From assembly GCA_945868305.1 (NCBI GenBank), contig CAMBKU010000023.1, forward strand, positions 1-35,709: a DNA stretch of 35,709 nucleotides, written 5' to 3'. Shown here in pieces: positions 1 to 7,523 of the stretch. Within the stretch, counting starts at the first letter, position 1. Every line of letters begins with the position of its first letter. This stretch comes from an uncultured Lachnospiraceae bacterium (GTDB lineage Bacteria > Bacillota > Clostridia > Lachnospirales > Lachnospiraceae). The position numbers were made by a program, and so were the translations under genes. The notes under the pieces were generated by a model. The model did no database searches and was not told the DNA's origin. It saw only the letters and a list, made by a program, of their open reading frames with translations.

Positions 1-3
1 TTT

Positions 4-1314
4 TTAGGCTTCCATTTTCCAGAAATATGCCGTGTAAGGAGCCAGTGTACTTCCGCCGCCGAAGTCGTGTGTGGTATTGGTGAGTAATTCCTCAGCACGA
101 CCGCAGCCTGCATCGAAATGTGCGTCAAAAGGAGCTTCGTCCGCATTGATGGCAACAAGGATGCGTTCTTTGTCGGTTTTGCGTTCAAAGATACACTGCT
201 TGTTGGTCAGGACAACTGAGCGGAAACTGCCGTAATTCAAAGCATCCGAGGCTTTTTTTATTTCAGCGAGACGGGAGATATATTCCGTCAGCTCATTTTC
301 AATTGGTGCATCGAAGCAGGCGCGTAAAGCTGGGTCGCCTTCTTCTTTTTTGGCCTTTGCACCCCATTCACTGCCATAGTAGACACAGGGAATGCCCGGC
401 ATACCAAAGCAGAGAGCATAAATGAGCGGTAGATGTTTTGCGTTGGTCAGAATGCTGGCAACTCGGGTAACATCGTGGTTATCCACGAAGCAGAGGAGAT
501 GTTTGCCCTTATAAAGTGTCCAGTCTTCCGGGCCGAACTGCCGCAGCAGGGAGTGATTAATCTCAAACATATTCATGCTGTTAAAGCTGGAATAAAGTCC
601 TTTGTAGCATTCATAGTTGGTCACGGAATGGAGCATGGAGTCATTCATAAGCTGGTTGTAATCGCCGTGCAGCGTCTCGCCCACCAGGAAGAATTCCTCT
701 TTTTTGGAGTCACAGAAGGAGCGAAGGCGTTTTACAAAATCATGATCAAGACAGTAAGCCACGTCTAAACGAAGACCGTCAATGTCAAAGTAGGAAATCC
801 AGTATTCGATGCAGGAAAACAGGTAGGAGACGACTTCTTCGTTTTTCAGATTTAATTTTACCAAGTCAAAGTTTCCTTCCCAGCCCTCGTACCAAAGGCC
901 ATCATTATAACCGTCATTTCCGCCGAAATTAATGAAGAACCAATCTTTGTAAGGGGAATTTTCCCGGTTTTTAAGTACATCCTGAAAGCCGAAAAAGCCC
1001 CGTCCTACGTGGTTGAATACGCCGTCTAAGACAACCTTGATTCCTGCATTATGTAAACTATCACAGATGTCTTTAAAATCTTCATTGGTGCCCAGGCGCA
1101 CATCGATTTTTTTGTAGTCTCTGGTATTGTAGCCATGAGTATCGGATTCAAATACCGGAGAAAAATAAATGGCGTTTGCGCCTAGTTTCTGGATGTGAGG
1201 AATCCAGTCCTTTACTTTTTCAATGCGATTCGTGAGGATACCGTCGTTTTCAAAAGGTGCCCCACAAAATCCCAACGGATAAATTTGATAAAATACACTT
1301 TTTTCTGCCCACAT
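4..1314 (-). CDS. GH13 alpha-amylase family glycoside hydrolase (cytoplasmic)
   Basis: A complete 436-residue TIM-barrel glycosidase of family GH13 that hydrolyses alpha-1,4-glucans or maltodextrins. The four GH13 motifs are visible: DGVFNH (residues 97-102), GLRLD with nucleophile Asp184, VGETLHG with acid/base Glu213, and FVDNHD with transition-state Asp281. There is no signal peptide, so it acts in the cytoplasm on imported oligosaccharides. It is short for the family: the N-terminal starch-binding domain of neopullulanase/cyclomaltodextrinase enzymes is absent. The start is fixed by AGGAGG just upstream. It lies 20 nt behind proC and is probably co-transcribed with it. The exact specificity (amylase or maltogenic) cannot be read from the sequence. 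Its stop codon is 3 nt from the window edge, so its terminator is not seen. Confidence 0.93.
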   Translation of the reverse strand: MWAEKSVFYQIYPLGFCGAPFENDGILTNRIEKVKDWIPHIQKLGANAIYFSPVFESDTHGYNTRDYKKIDVRLGTNEDFKDICDSLHNAGIKVVLDGVFNHVGRGFFGFQDVLKNRENSPYKDWFFINFGGNDGYNDGLWYEGWEGNFDLVKLNLKNEEVVSYLFSCIEYWISYFDIDGLRLDVAYCLDHDFVKRLRSFCDSKKEEFFLVGETLHGDYNQLMNDSMLHSVTNYECYKGLYSSFNSMNMFEINHSLLRQFGPEDWTLYKGKHLLCFVDNHDVTRVASILTNAKHLPLIYALCFGMPGIPCVYYGSEWGAKAKKEEGDPALRACFDAPIENELTEYISRLAEIKKASDALNYGSFRSVVLTNKQCIFERKTDKERILVAINADEAPFDAHFDAGCGRAEELLTNTTHDFGGGSTLAPYTAYFWKMEA

Positions 1315-1334
1315 AGTAAAAACCTCCTATTCGA

Positions 1335-2144
1335 TTATTTTCCCATAGATTTTGACTTCTCTGTACATGCATGCTGCGCAGCGATGACTGTGCCGCGTAA
1401 ACCAAGCTTTTCAAGCGTGGCAACGGCTTCGATTGTAGTTCCGCCCGGAGAGCAAACGGCGTCTTTCAATTCGCCCGGATGTTTCTTTGTCTCCAACACC
1501 ATTTTTGCGGCGCCAAGTACGGACTGTGCGGCAAATTTGTAGGCCTGGGTTCTCGGCATACCGTCCTCTACGGCTGCGTCTGCCATAGCTTCAATAAACA
1601 TATAGACGTATGCCGGGGAAGAACCGCTGACGCCGGTCACAGCATCCATTAACGCTTCCGAAACGATTTCGCATTTGCCGAAACTGTTGAAAATAGAAAC
1701 GATGTCATTCATTTCGTCATCGGTAATGGCTGTGTTTGGAGTAAGAGCGGACATTGCTTCTAATACCATAGCCGGAGTATTTGGCATAGCACGCACCAGT
1801 TTCACCGGTCGGCCGAAATAGCCTTCAATCTTTGCGATGGACTGTCCGGCTGCAATAGCAACGATAACCGCATTTTCCGGGGTGACATCCTTGATTTCAC
1901 TGATTACCTTTTCGTAGAGATAAGGTTTTACCGCAAGAAACAAAATGTCTGATTTTTTTGCTACTTCCGTATTGTCAAGAGTAGTCTCAATCGGATATTG
2001 ATCTTTTATTTTATTTAAAGTGGCAGCGGTATGAGCGCTTGCAATGACCTGTCCTGCCGGAACCAGTCCCGAACCGACAATGCCGCCGATCATGGCGCTT
2101 CCCATATTTCCGCAGCCAATAAATCCAATGGTTTTTTGTAACAT
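1335..2144 (-). CDS. proC: Pyrroline-5-carboxylate reductase
   Basis: Cytosolic enzyme that reduces 1-pyrroline-5-carboxylate to L-proline with NAD(P)H, the last step of proline synthesis. The 269-residue length is normal for ProC. It opens with a Rossmann dinucleotide-binding loop (GFIGCGNMGSAM, residues 7-18). The C-terminal half carries the P5CR dimerisation signature: VSGSSPAYVYMFIEAMADAA, and the terminal block with PGGTTIEA. The start is supported by AAGGAGG about 7 nt upstream. It is the first gene of a probable two-gene unit with the GH13 gene. The proline genes proA/proB are not adjacent. A palindromic operator candidate lies 38-62 nt upstream of the start codon. Confidence 0.97.
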   Translation of the reverse strand: MLQKTIGFIGCGNMGSAMIGGIVGSGLVPAGQVIASAHTAATLNKIKDQYPIETTLDNTEVAKKSDILFLAVKPYLYEKVISEIKDVTPENAVIVAIAAGQSIAKIEGYFGRPVKLVRAMPNTPAMVLEAMSALTPNTAITDDEMNDIVSIFNSFGKCEIVSEALMDAVTGVSGSSPAYVYMFIEAMADAAVEDGMPRTQAYKFAAQSVLGAAKMVLETKKHPGELKDAVCSPGGTTIEAVATLEKLGLRGTVIAAQHACTEKSKSMGK

Positions 2145-2181
2145 AAAATTCCTCCTTATGAATTTGGGGTTATATAGTTGG

Positions 2182-2206
2182 TTGCGAAACTTATATAGTT
2201 TCGCAA
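2182..2206. promoter_or_regulatory. Perfect 9-bp inverted repeat upstream of proC, operator candidate
   Basis: TTGCGAAAC and GTTTCGCAA form perfect 9-bp arms around a 7-bp AT spacer (TTATATA). There is no T-run, so this is not a terminator. The length and symmetry fit the site of a dimeric helix-turn-helix repressor (MarR-like or similar), but the regulator is not identified. On the minus strand a weak -10 (TATACT, 2235-2240) lies just upstream, which would put the palindrome in the early leader of the proC transcript. Confidence 0.45.
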
Positions 2207-2262
2207 TTACCTATTTGTGTTATAGGATAGAAAAGTATAGTGCATGATGTAAGAGAAAGCAG

Positions 2263-2332
2263 AAAAACCGGAGAGACAAAATGCGCAGACCGGACGAAGT
2301 GGCAAGGCAAGTATTTTGCCTCTCCGGTTTTT
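2263..2332. terminator. Long symmetric hairpin, bidirectional terminator-like element
   Basis: The 20-bp arms 2263-2282 and 2313-2332 are complementary apart from one position (core AAAAACCGGAGAG / CTCTCCGGTTTTT). A 30-nt loop contains a smaller competing inverted repeat (GGCAA...TTGCC). T-runs follow on both strands. It lies between the crotonase terminator and the proC leader, so it may be a second terminator for the crotonase transcript. The long loop is unusual for a simple terminator, and a small structured RNA or a mobile palindromic repeat is also possible. Confidence 0.5.
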
Positions 2333-2378
2333 TAGTTTTATTACAAATAGCACTATTTTTCTACTTATTTAATTTTAA

Positions 2379-2409
2379 AAGAACCGCCAGCAGAATGCAA
2401 GCGGTTCTT
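2379..2409 (-). terminator. Rho-independent terminator of the crotonase gene
   Basis: A 9-bp stem (AAGAACCGC / GCGGTTCTT) with a 13-nt loop, followed on the minus strand by TTAAAATTAAAT. It begins 32 nt after the crotonase stop codon. Confidence 0.75.
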
Positions 2410-2441
2410 CGTTTCCTTTTGGAATGATATTGTTTATCGAT

Positions 2442-3221
2442 TTAGAAATCTGTGAAGTCTTTTTCTTTTCTCTTTTCAAGGAATGCGCTCATGCCTTCCT
2501 TCTTATCATGAGTATCGTTTACAACGCCGAACAGATTTGCTTCCATTTCAACTGCGTTCTTGATGTCCATGTCATAGCCGTTGTTGATAGCTGCCTTTGC
2601 AATAGAAACAGCGTAGCTGCCGTTGCGAAGGATTTTGGAAGCCATTTTCTTAGCAGTATCCATAAGCTCTGCCTGAGGAACAACTTTGTTTACAAGACCG
2701 ATACGGTATGCTTCTTCTGCATCGATATTCTGGCAGGTAAAGATGATTTCTTTTGCACGTCCCATACCTACTAAACGAGCAAGTCTCTGAGTTCCGCCGA
2801 ATCCAGGGATGATACCAAGTCCACATTCCGGCTGACCAAAAACAGCATTGTCGGAAGCGATACGGATATCACAAGCCATGGAAATCTCGCATCCGCCGCC
2901 CAGTGCGAAACCATTTACAGCTGCGATAGTTACCTGACGCATATTCTGTAATTTGAAGAAAGGAACAGATGCGCGCATACCAAAAGCTCTTGCCTCCGGT
3001 GCAGTGAAATTAATCATTTCTGCAATGTCAGCGCCGGCAACGAAAGATTTTTCTCCGGAACCTGTTAAGATAACAACTTTGATGTCGTCTCTGCCTTCAA
3101 TCTCAGTCAATACTTCTGTCAATTCATCCAAAGTCTCGGAATTTAAAGCATTGAGAGCCTTCGGTCTGTCAATCGTAAGGACAGCAATTTCATTTTCAAC
3201 TTCTAATTTCAAATTGTTCAT
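2442..3221 (-). CDS. crt: Enoyl-CoA hydratase / crotonase (3-hydroxybutyryl-CoA dehydratase)
   Basis: A 259-residue crotonase-fold enzyme expected to interconvert 3-hydroxyacyl-CoA and 2-enoyl-CoA, the dehydration step of butyryl-CoA formation in clostridia. The two catalytic glutamates are present at Glu112 (ALGGGCEISMACDIRIA) and Glu132 (FGQPECGLGIIPGFGGTQRL), with the same 20-residue spacing as Glu144/Glu164 of rat crotonase. The oxyanion-hole segment AGADI is at 62-66. The start is supported by AGGAGG upstream. It is a single-gene unit with its own promoter and terminator, without the usual thl, hbd, bcd and etfBA partners. Assignment to butyrate synthesis rather than another acyl-CoA substrate is therefore inference from the family. 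Confidence 0.92.
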   Translation of the reverse strand: MNNLKLEVENEIAVLTIDRPKALNALNSETLDELTEVLTEIEGRDDIKVVILTGSGEKSFVAGADIAEMINFTAPEARAFGMRASVPFFKLQNMRQVTIAAVNGFALGGGCEISMACDIRIASDNAVFGQPECGLGIIPGFGGTQRLARLVGMGRAKEIIFTCQNIDAEEAYRIGLVNKVVPQAELMDTAKKMASKILRNGSYAVSIAKAAINNGYDMDIKNAVEMEANLFGVVNDTHDKKEGMSAFLEKRKEKDFTDF

Positions 3222-3285
3222 TGTTGAAACCTCCTAAAAAAATTTAACCTCACTGGGTTTTTGTGACCAAATTTCATATAGTTTT

Positions 3286-3314
3286 ATCTTATTACTTTGA
3301 CAAACTTTTGTCAA
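3286..3314 (-). promoter_or_regulatory. SigA promoter of crt embedded in a TTGACAAA palindrome
   Basis: Read on the minus strand, TTGACA (3309-3314), a 17-nt spacer and TAAGAT (3286-3291) form a good SigA promoter about 65 nt before the start codon. The -35 lies in an 18-bp palindrome, TTGACAAA-CT-TTTGTCAA (3297-3314). The plus strand therefore also carries TTGACA, but no matching -10 is seen at 16-18 nt. Confidence 0.7.
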
Positions 3315-3384
3315 TCTCTTTTACCATACTTTGGGCAGTTTTTTGTCTTTTTTTGTGTGGTCGGAAGCGGAAAGATGTAGTATA

Positions 3385-4485
3385 ATGAAACCCATGATTA
3401 AGGATTTTGATTTAAGGAAAATTGTAGAGCCGCTTTTGGAATGGTTTTCGGGGCATGCGAGAGTCCTTCCCTGGCGGGAGGAACCGACGCCTTACCGGGT
3501 GTGGGTATCGGAGATTATGCTTCAACAGACCAGAGTGGAGGCGGTAAAGCCCTATTTTGAGCGTTTTACCAAAGAGTTACCGGATGTGCAGGCACTTGCG
3601 GAATGCAGTGAGGAAAAATTGTTGAAGCTGTGGGAAGGACTTGGCTATTATAACCGGGTACGGAATATGCAGACGGCAGCACAGTTTGTAATGGAGCAGT
3701 ATGGCGGCAGGCTTCCGGCAGATTACGGGGAGCTTTTGAAGTTGAAGGGAATCGGGCATTATACGGCGGGAGCGATAGCCTCCATTGCCTATGGGATTCC
3801 GGTTCCGGCGGTAGATGGAAATGTACTGCGGGTGCTTACCCGGGTTGCGGCAGACGACTCGGATATTATGAAACAGAGTGTAAAAAATGCCATAGAACAG
3901 GAGGTGGCAGGGATTATGCCGGCAGATGCGGCAGGAGCATTTAACCAGGCGCTTATGGAGCTTGGGGCAACGGTGTGTCTGCCGAACGGAGAACCGCTTT
4001 GCGGCGAATGTCCGTGGAAAAGTTTTTGCGAGGCACATGCTGGTGACTGTTGGCAGTCTTTTCCGGTGAAATCCAAAGCGAAGCCCCGCAAAATTGAGGA
4101 TAAGACAGTGCTTATTATCCGTGACGGAGAAAAAATCGTGTTGCATAAACGACCAAAGAAAGGCCTGTTAGCAGGAATGTATGAGTTCCCGAATCTGGAA
4201 GGACATCGGAATGAAAAGGAGGTTCTGGATTACGTGAGAGAGCAGAATCTGGTTCCGGTTCATATTGAGCGGCTGGAGGACGCAAAGCATATTTTTTCCC
4301 ATATTGAATGGCATATGACAGGCTATATGATAAAGGTCTCAGAACTGGAAACTGAGCGTTCAGGGCTTTTGTTTGTGGAGACAGAGGAGTCTGAAAGAAG
4401 ATATCCGATTCCGGCAGCTTTTGCAAAATACACGAAATATATGAATTTACGATTGGGAAATGAGCGATTTAATCGGGAGTCATAG
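3385..4485 (+). CDS. mutY: A/G-specific adenine DNA glycosylase
   Basis: Base-excision repair glycosylase that removes adenine mispaired with 8-oxoguanine. Visible parts are: the N-terminal glycosylase core with VSEIMLQQTRV (catalytic Glu), the helix-hairpin-helix LKGIGHYTAGAIAS with the following VDGNVLRVL (catalytic Asp), a four-cysteine [4Fe-4S] loop (C-x7-C-x2-C-x5-C), and a C-terminal NUDIX-like MutY_C domain beginning near KTVLIIRDG. The length is typical (366 residues from this start). The start is uncertain. ATG 3385 has only a weak GGAAAG upstream, and ATG 3394 is also possible. A TATAAT at 3381-3386 overlaps the first candidate. The reading frame extends further 5' without a convincing start. 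Confidence 0.93.
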   Translation: MKPMIKDFDLRKIVEPLLEWFSGHARVLPWREEPTPYRVWVSEIMLQQTRVEAVKPYFERFTKELPDVQALAECSEEKLLKLWEGLGYYNRVRNMQTAAQFVMEQYGGRLPADYGELLKLKGIGHYTAGAIASIAYGIPVPAVDGNVLRVLTRVAADDSDIMKQSVKNAIEQEVAGIMPADAAGAFNQALMELGATVCLPNGEPLCGECPWKSFCEAHAGDCWQSFPVKSKAKPRKIEDKTVLIIRDGEKIVLHKRPKKGLLAGMYEFPNLEGHRNEKEVLDYVREQNLVPVHIERLEDAKHIFSHIEWHMTGYMIKVSELETERSGLLFVETEESERRYPIPAAFAKYTKYMNLRLGNERFNRES

Positions 4486-4508
4486 TATTTTCCGAAAATA
4501 AAAAGAGG

Positions 4509-4536
4509 ACCGCCGCAGGGATGCGGCGGTTGCTTT
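4509..4536 (+). terminator. Rho-independent terminator of mutY
   Basis: A 9-bp GC-rich stem (ACCGCCGCA / TGCGGCGGT) with a GGGA loop is followed by TGCTTTTAT, 23 nt after the mutY stop. Confidence 0.85.
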
Positions 4537-4574
4537 TATGAAAAGAAAAGATTAACTCATTATTTTTGGGAGGA

Positions 4575-4596
4575 ACCTTGCAAATTGATGCAAGGT
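4575..4596. repeat. 8-bp inverted repeat in the mutY-glycosyltransferase intergenic region
   Basis: ACCTTGCA and TGCAAGGT enclose AATTGA. The 300-base AT-rich stretch 4541-4844 holds this repeat, a second palindrome (ATGATATATATCAT, 4613-4626) and two promoter candidates, but no gene I can support. No T-run follows, so it is not a terminator. The function is unknown and an operator is possible. Confidence 0.35.
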
Positions 4597-4626
4597 CTAT
4601 GAAAAAGTATAAATGATATATATCAT

Positions 4627-4656
4627 TTGGCTTTTTAACTATGATTTTACTATAAA
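4627..4656 (+). promoter_or_regulatory. Possible upstream promoter of the glycosyltransferase gene
   Basis: TTGGCT, an 18-nt spacer and TATAAA lie directly downstream of the palindrome at 4613-4626. This would give a leader of about 180 nt. It is weaker than the promoter at 4754-4782. Confidence 0.3.
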
Positions 4657-4753
4657 GGGAAGATATGAAGAAGGTATGTTGAGTTTATGATGTTTTTGTA
4701 AATAAAATATGAACAAATTGACGGCAGTTAAGAAATTTATAAGAAAAAATAAT

Positions 4754-4782
4754 TTGGATATTCCTTTTATTATGTGTATAAT
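4754..4782 (+). promoter_or_regulatory. SigA promoter of the glycosyltransferase gene
   Basis: TTGGAT (4754-4759), a 17-nt spacer and a perfect TATAAT (4777-4782) lie 62 nt before the start codon. Confidence 0.65.
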
Positions 4783-4844
4783 GAAAAAGAAACTAACATA
4801 AGTACAATAAGACAAGGTGTAAATAGAGACTAAGGAGTAGAGGA

Positions 4845-5861
4845 ATGAAAGTATTATCAATTGCGATTCCATGTTATAATTCGCAGGATTATATGGAAAA
4901 ATGTGTGGAATCTTTGTTAAAAGGTGGAGAAGATGTAGAGATTCTGATTATAGATGACGGCTCTTGGGACGCTACGGCAGAGATAGCAGATTCTTATGAA
5001 AAGAAGTATCCGACTATTGTAAGGGCAATCCATCAGGAAAATGCCGGACATGGGGGAGCGGTCAATACAGGAATTGCAAATGCTTCCGGGCTTTATTTTA
5101 AAGTTGTAGACAGCGATGACTGGGTGGATGAAGATGCTTACCGCCAGATTTTGAGTAAATTAAAGGAAATTGCGGGTGGAAACCAGACGCTTGATATGTT
5201 TGTCAGCAATTTCGTTTATGAGAAGCAGGGCGCAAAGCATAAAAAAGTGATGCGTTATACAATGCAGATGCCGCAGAATGAGATTTTTACATGGAATGAT
5301 ATAAGACGTTTCACGAAAGGAAAATACCTTCTGATGCATTCAGTCATTTACCGGACAAAGCTTTTACGGGAATGTGGACTGAAATTGCCGGAACACACTT
5401 TTTATGTAGATAACATTTTCGTATACAAGCCGTTGCCGTCCGTAAAGACCATGTATTACATGGATGTGGATTTCTACCGTTATTTTATCGGCAGAGAGGA
5501 TCAGTCAGTCAATGAAAAGGTGATGATAGGCAGAATTGATCAGCAGATTAAAGTAAACAAGCTGATGGTGGATGAATTTGACCTCTGGAAGATAACAAAC
5601 CGCAGGCTCAGGAATTATATGTTTAACTATCTTGAAATTATAACCGTTATTTCTACAGTAATGTGTATCCGTTCTGGAACAGATGAAAATCTGGAGAAAA
5701 AGCGGGAACTTTGGAGCTATATCAAGCGTAAAGACCTTAGACTGTTCCATCATTTAAGAAACGGTATTTTAGGACAGTCCACCAACCTTCCGGGCAAAGG
5801 AGGAAGAAAAATTTCCATCGCTGCCTATAAGATTACCCAGAAGGTGGTCGGCTTTAATTAA
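4845..5861 (+). CDS. Family 2 glycosyltransferase
   Basis: A 338-residue GT-A fold transferase that moves a sugar from a nucleotide-sugar donor to an unknown acceptor, presumably in cell-surface glycan synthesis. The GT2 fingerprint is clear: LSIAIPCYNS at the N-terminus, IIDDGS (residues 35-40, donor binding), HQENAGHGGAVNTG (63-76), and the metal-binding DXD as VDSDDW (88-93). No transmembrane segment is evident, so it is a soluble or peripheral enzyme. AAGGAG precedes the start. It stands alone rather than in a polysaccharide cluster, so the product cannot be inferred. The last four bases overlap the convergent pncB stop codon. Confidence 0.88.
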   Translation: MKVLSIAIPCYNSQDYMEKCVESLLKGGEDVEILIIDDGSWDATAEIADSYEKKYPTIVRAIHQENAGHGGAVNTGIANASGLYFKVVDSDDWVDEDAYRQILSKLKEIAGGNQTLDMFVSNFVYEKQGAKHKKVMRYTMQMPQNEIFTWNDIRRFTKGKYLLMHSVIYRTKLLRECGLKLPEHTFYVDNIFVYKPLPSVKTMYYMDVDFYRYFIGREDQSVNEKVMIGRIDQQIKVNKLMVDEFDLWKITNRRLRNYMFNYLEIITVISTVMCIRSGTDENLEKKRELWSYIKRKDLRLFHHLRNGILGQSTNLPGKGGRKISIAAYKITQKVVGFN

Positions 5862-7309
5862 AGGTCATGCATCTGGTTTAACAGTTCATTTTTTAGCTGG
5901 TACAGCTTATCGGACAAATCAACATAGATGCGGGACGGATTGACGAAACGTTTGGTTTCATCCCAGATGGTATCTTTTTCCTTTGTGCAGGCAGATTGGA
6001 TGTCCATGACTTTTGGAGAGCGGTAAACACAGGTGCCGCCGGAAAAGACAGGAACTAAAAGCTCGCGCAGGGTATAAGTGCCGCCTGGGATTTTTGTTTT
6101 TTTCCAGGGTTCGCTTGGGTCGAACAGATTCATATCGTTTTTTTCATCAAAGGTCTCATCTGCGAGACAGATTAAGTCTGCCCGGATTTTTCCGGTCTCT
6201 TTATCATAAATCCGGTAAACCGTCTTGTTTCCCGGATTGGTGATTTTTTCTGAATTTTCTGAAATCTTTATCTTCGGAATAAAATTCCCATCGGCGTCCT
6301 TTAGGGCAGCCATTTTGTAAACGCCGCCAAATGCAGGATTATCCTTTGCGGTAATGAGATTGGTACCGACACCCCAGGAGGTAATGGCTGCGCCCTGGAG
6401 TTTTAAGCTTTCAATCAGATATTCGTCCAAATCATTGGAAGCGGAAATGACAGCATCCGGAAATCCTGCTTCATCCAGCATCCGGCGAATTTGTTTGGAG
6501 AGGTAGGCAAGGTCACCGCTGTCGATACGAACACCGTAATAGGACAAAGGAATACCGTCATTTCGCATTTCTGTAAAGACACGGATAGCATTGGGAACAC
6601 CAGATTTTAAGGTGTCATAAGTATCGACCAGCAGAATGCAGGCAGAAGGATAAAGTCTGGCATAGGTCAAAAATGCGGTGTACTCATCTGGAAAACTCAT
6701 GATCCAGCTGTGGGCATGTGTGCCGAGCACCGGAACGTCAAAAAGCTGTCCGGCGAGGACATTGGAGGTTCCCTTGCAGCCGCCGATGACAGCAGCTCTT
6801 GCGCCGTAAGTGCCGGAATCCGGTCCCTGGGCCCGGCGGAGTCCGAATTCCATTACTCCGTCCGCTCCGGCTGCATAGCAGACACGGGCAGCTTTGGTAG
6901 CGATGAGACTCTGATGGTTTATGATGTTTAAGAGAGCTGTCTCAATAAGCTGGGCCTCCATAATCGGTGCAATAACTTTAACAATCGGTTCACGTGGAAA
7001 AATCAGCGTTCCTTCCGGGATGGCATAAATGTCCCCGGAAAAATGAAAGGTTTTTAAGTAGGTAAGAAAATCCTCGTCAAAAATATTTAAACTCCTCAGG
7101 TAAGCAATATCCGCATCTGAAAAATGGAGATTTTTGATATATTCGATGACCTGCTCTAAGCCTGCGCATACCGCATACCCACCGTCGCAGGGATTCTTGC
7201 GGTAAAAGGCGTCAAAGACGGCAATGTCATGGTTGCCTGACTTAAAATAGCCCTGCATCATTGTCATCTCGTAGAGATCAGTCAGTAAAGTCAGATTTAA
7301 AGTACTCAT
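5858..7309 (-). CDS. pncB: Nicotinate phosphoribosyltransferase
   Basis: Catalyses nicotinate + PRPP + ATP to nicotinate mononucleotide in NAD salvage, in the cytosol. From ATG 7309 the protein has 483 residues, normal for the Gram-positive form. Family features are LLTDLYEMTMMQGYF at the N-terminus, EFGLRRAQGPDSG (154-166) and GTHAHSW, whose His200 aligns with the phosphorylated histidine of the family. The frame runs 41 codons further upstream, but that segment is not family-like. The best Shine-Dalgarno (AAAGGAG) is 24 nt from this ATG, with a hairpin in between (separate entry). The gene ends convergently with the glycosyltransferase gene: TTAA at 5858-5861 serves both stop codons, and no terminator is visible between them. 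Confidence 0.95.
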   Translation of the reverse strand: MSTLNLTLLTDLYEMTMMQGYFKSGNHDIAVFDAFYRKNPCDGGYAVCAGLEQVIEYIKNLHFSDADIAYLRSLNIFDEDFLTYLKTFHFSGDIYAIPEGTLIFPREPIVKVIAPIMEAQLIETALLNIINHQSLIATKAARVCYAAGADGVMEFGLRRAQGPDSGTYGARAAVIGGCKGTSNVLAGQLFDVPVLGTHAHSWIMSFPDEYTAFLTYARLYPSACILLVDTYDTLKSGVPNAIRVFTEMRNDGIPLSYYGVRIDSGDLAYLSKQIRRMLDEAGFPDAVISASNDLDEYLIESLKLQGAAITSWGVGTNLITAKDNPAFGGVYKMAALKDADGNFIPKIKISENSEKITNPGNKTVYRIYDKETGKIRADLICLADETFDEKNDMNLFDPSEPWKKTKIPGGTYTLRELLVPVFSGGTCVYRSPKVMDIQSACTKEKDTIWDETKRFVNPSRIYVDLSDKLYQLKNELLNQMHDL

Positions 7310-7315
7310 AATTGC

Positions 7316-7340
7316 TACGCGTAAAATCGCGCACTCCTTT
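7316..7340 (-). promoter_or_regulatory. Shine-Dalgarno plus spacer hairpin of pncB
   Basis: On the minus strand AAAGGAG (7334-7340) is followed directly by TGCGCG-ATTTTA-CGCGTA (7316-7333). This can fold into a 6-bp stem with one G-U pair. GCAATT and the ATG follow. With the stem folded, the effective distance from SD to ATG falls from 24 to about 6 nt, the normal range. This argues for ATG 7309 as the start and suggests structure-dependent translation. Confidence 0.5.
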
Positions 7341-7373
7341 CTGGATTTTGCGGTCTGAAATAAGTATAGACTT

Positions 7374-7402
7374 ATTATACGTAAAAATATACATTCTGCA
7401 AA
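7374..7402 (-). promoter_or_regulatory. SigA promoter of pncB
   Basis: On the minus strand TTTGCA (7397-7402), a 17-nt spacer and a perfect TATAAT (7374-7379) are seen. TTGCAG with 16 nt also fits. It is back to back with the plus-strand promoter at 7432. Confidence 0.65.
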
Positions 7403-7431
7403 TTGTTTTATAAAATTTAAGAAAAAGGTCA

Positions 7432-7460
7432 TTGTTTCAGCAGATGTCTTTTGCTATAAT
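7432..7460 (+). promoter_or_regulatory. Extended -10 promoter of the DUF4190-type gene
   Basis: TTGTTT (7432-7437), a 17-nt spacer and TATAAT (7455-7460) preceded by TGC, which makes an extended -10. Confidence 0.65.
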
Positions 7461-7523
7461 AGTTAAACAGATGAAAATGTGGCAGTACCATATTAAATTA
7501 GAAAAAACAGAGGAGACAGCAGG

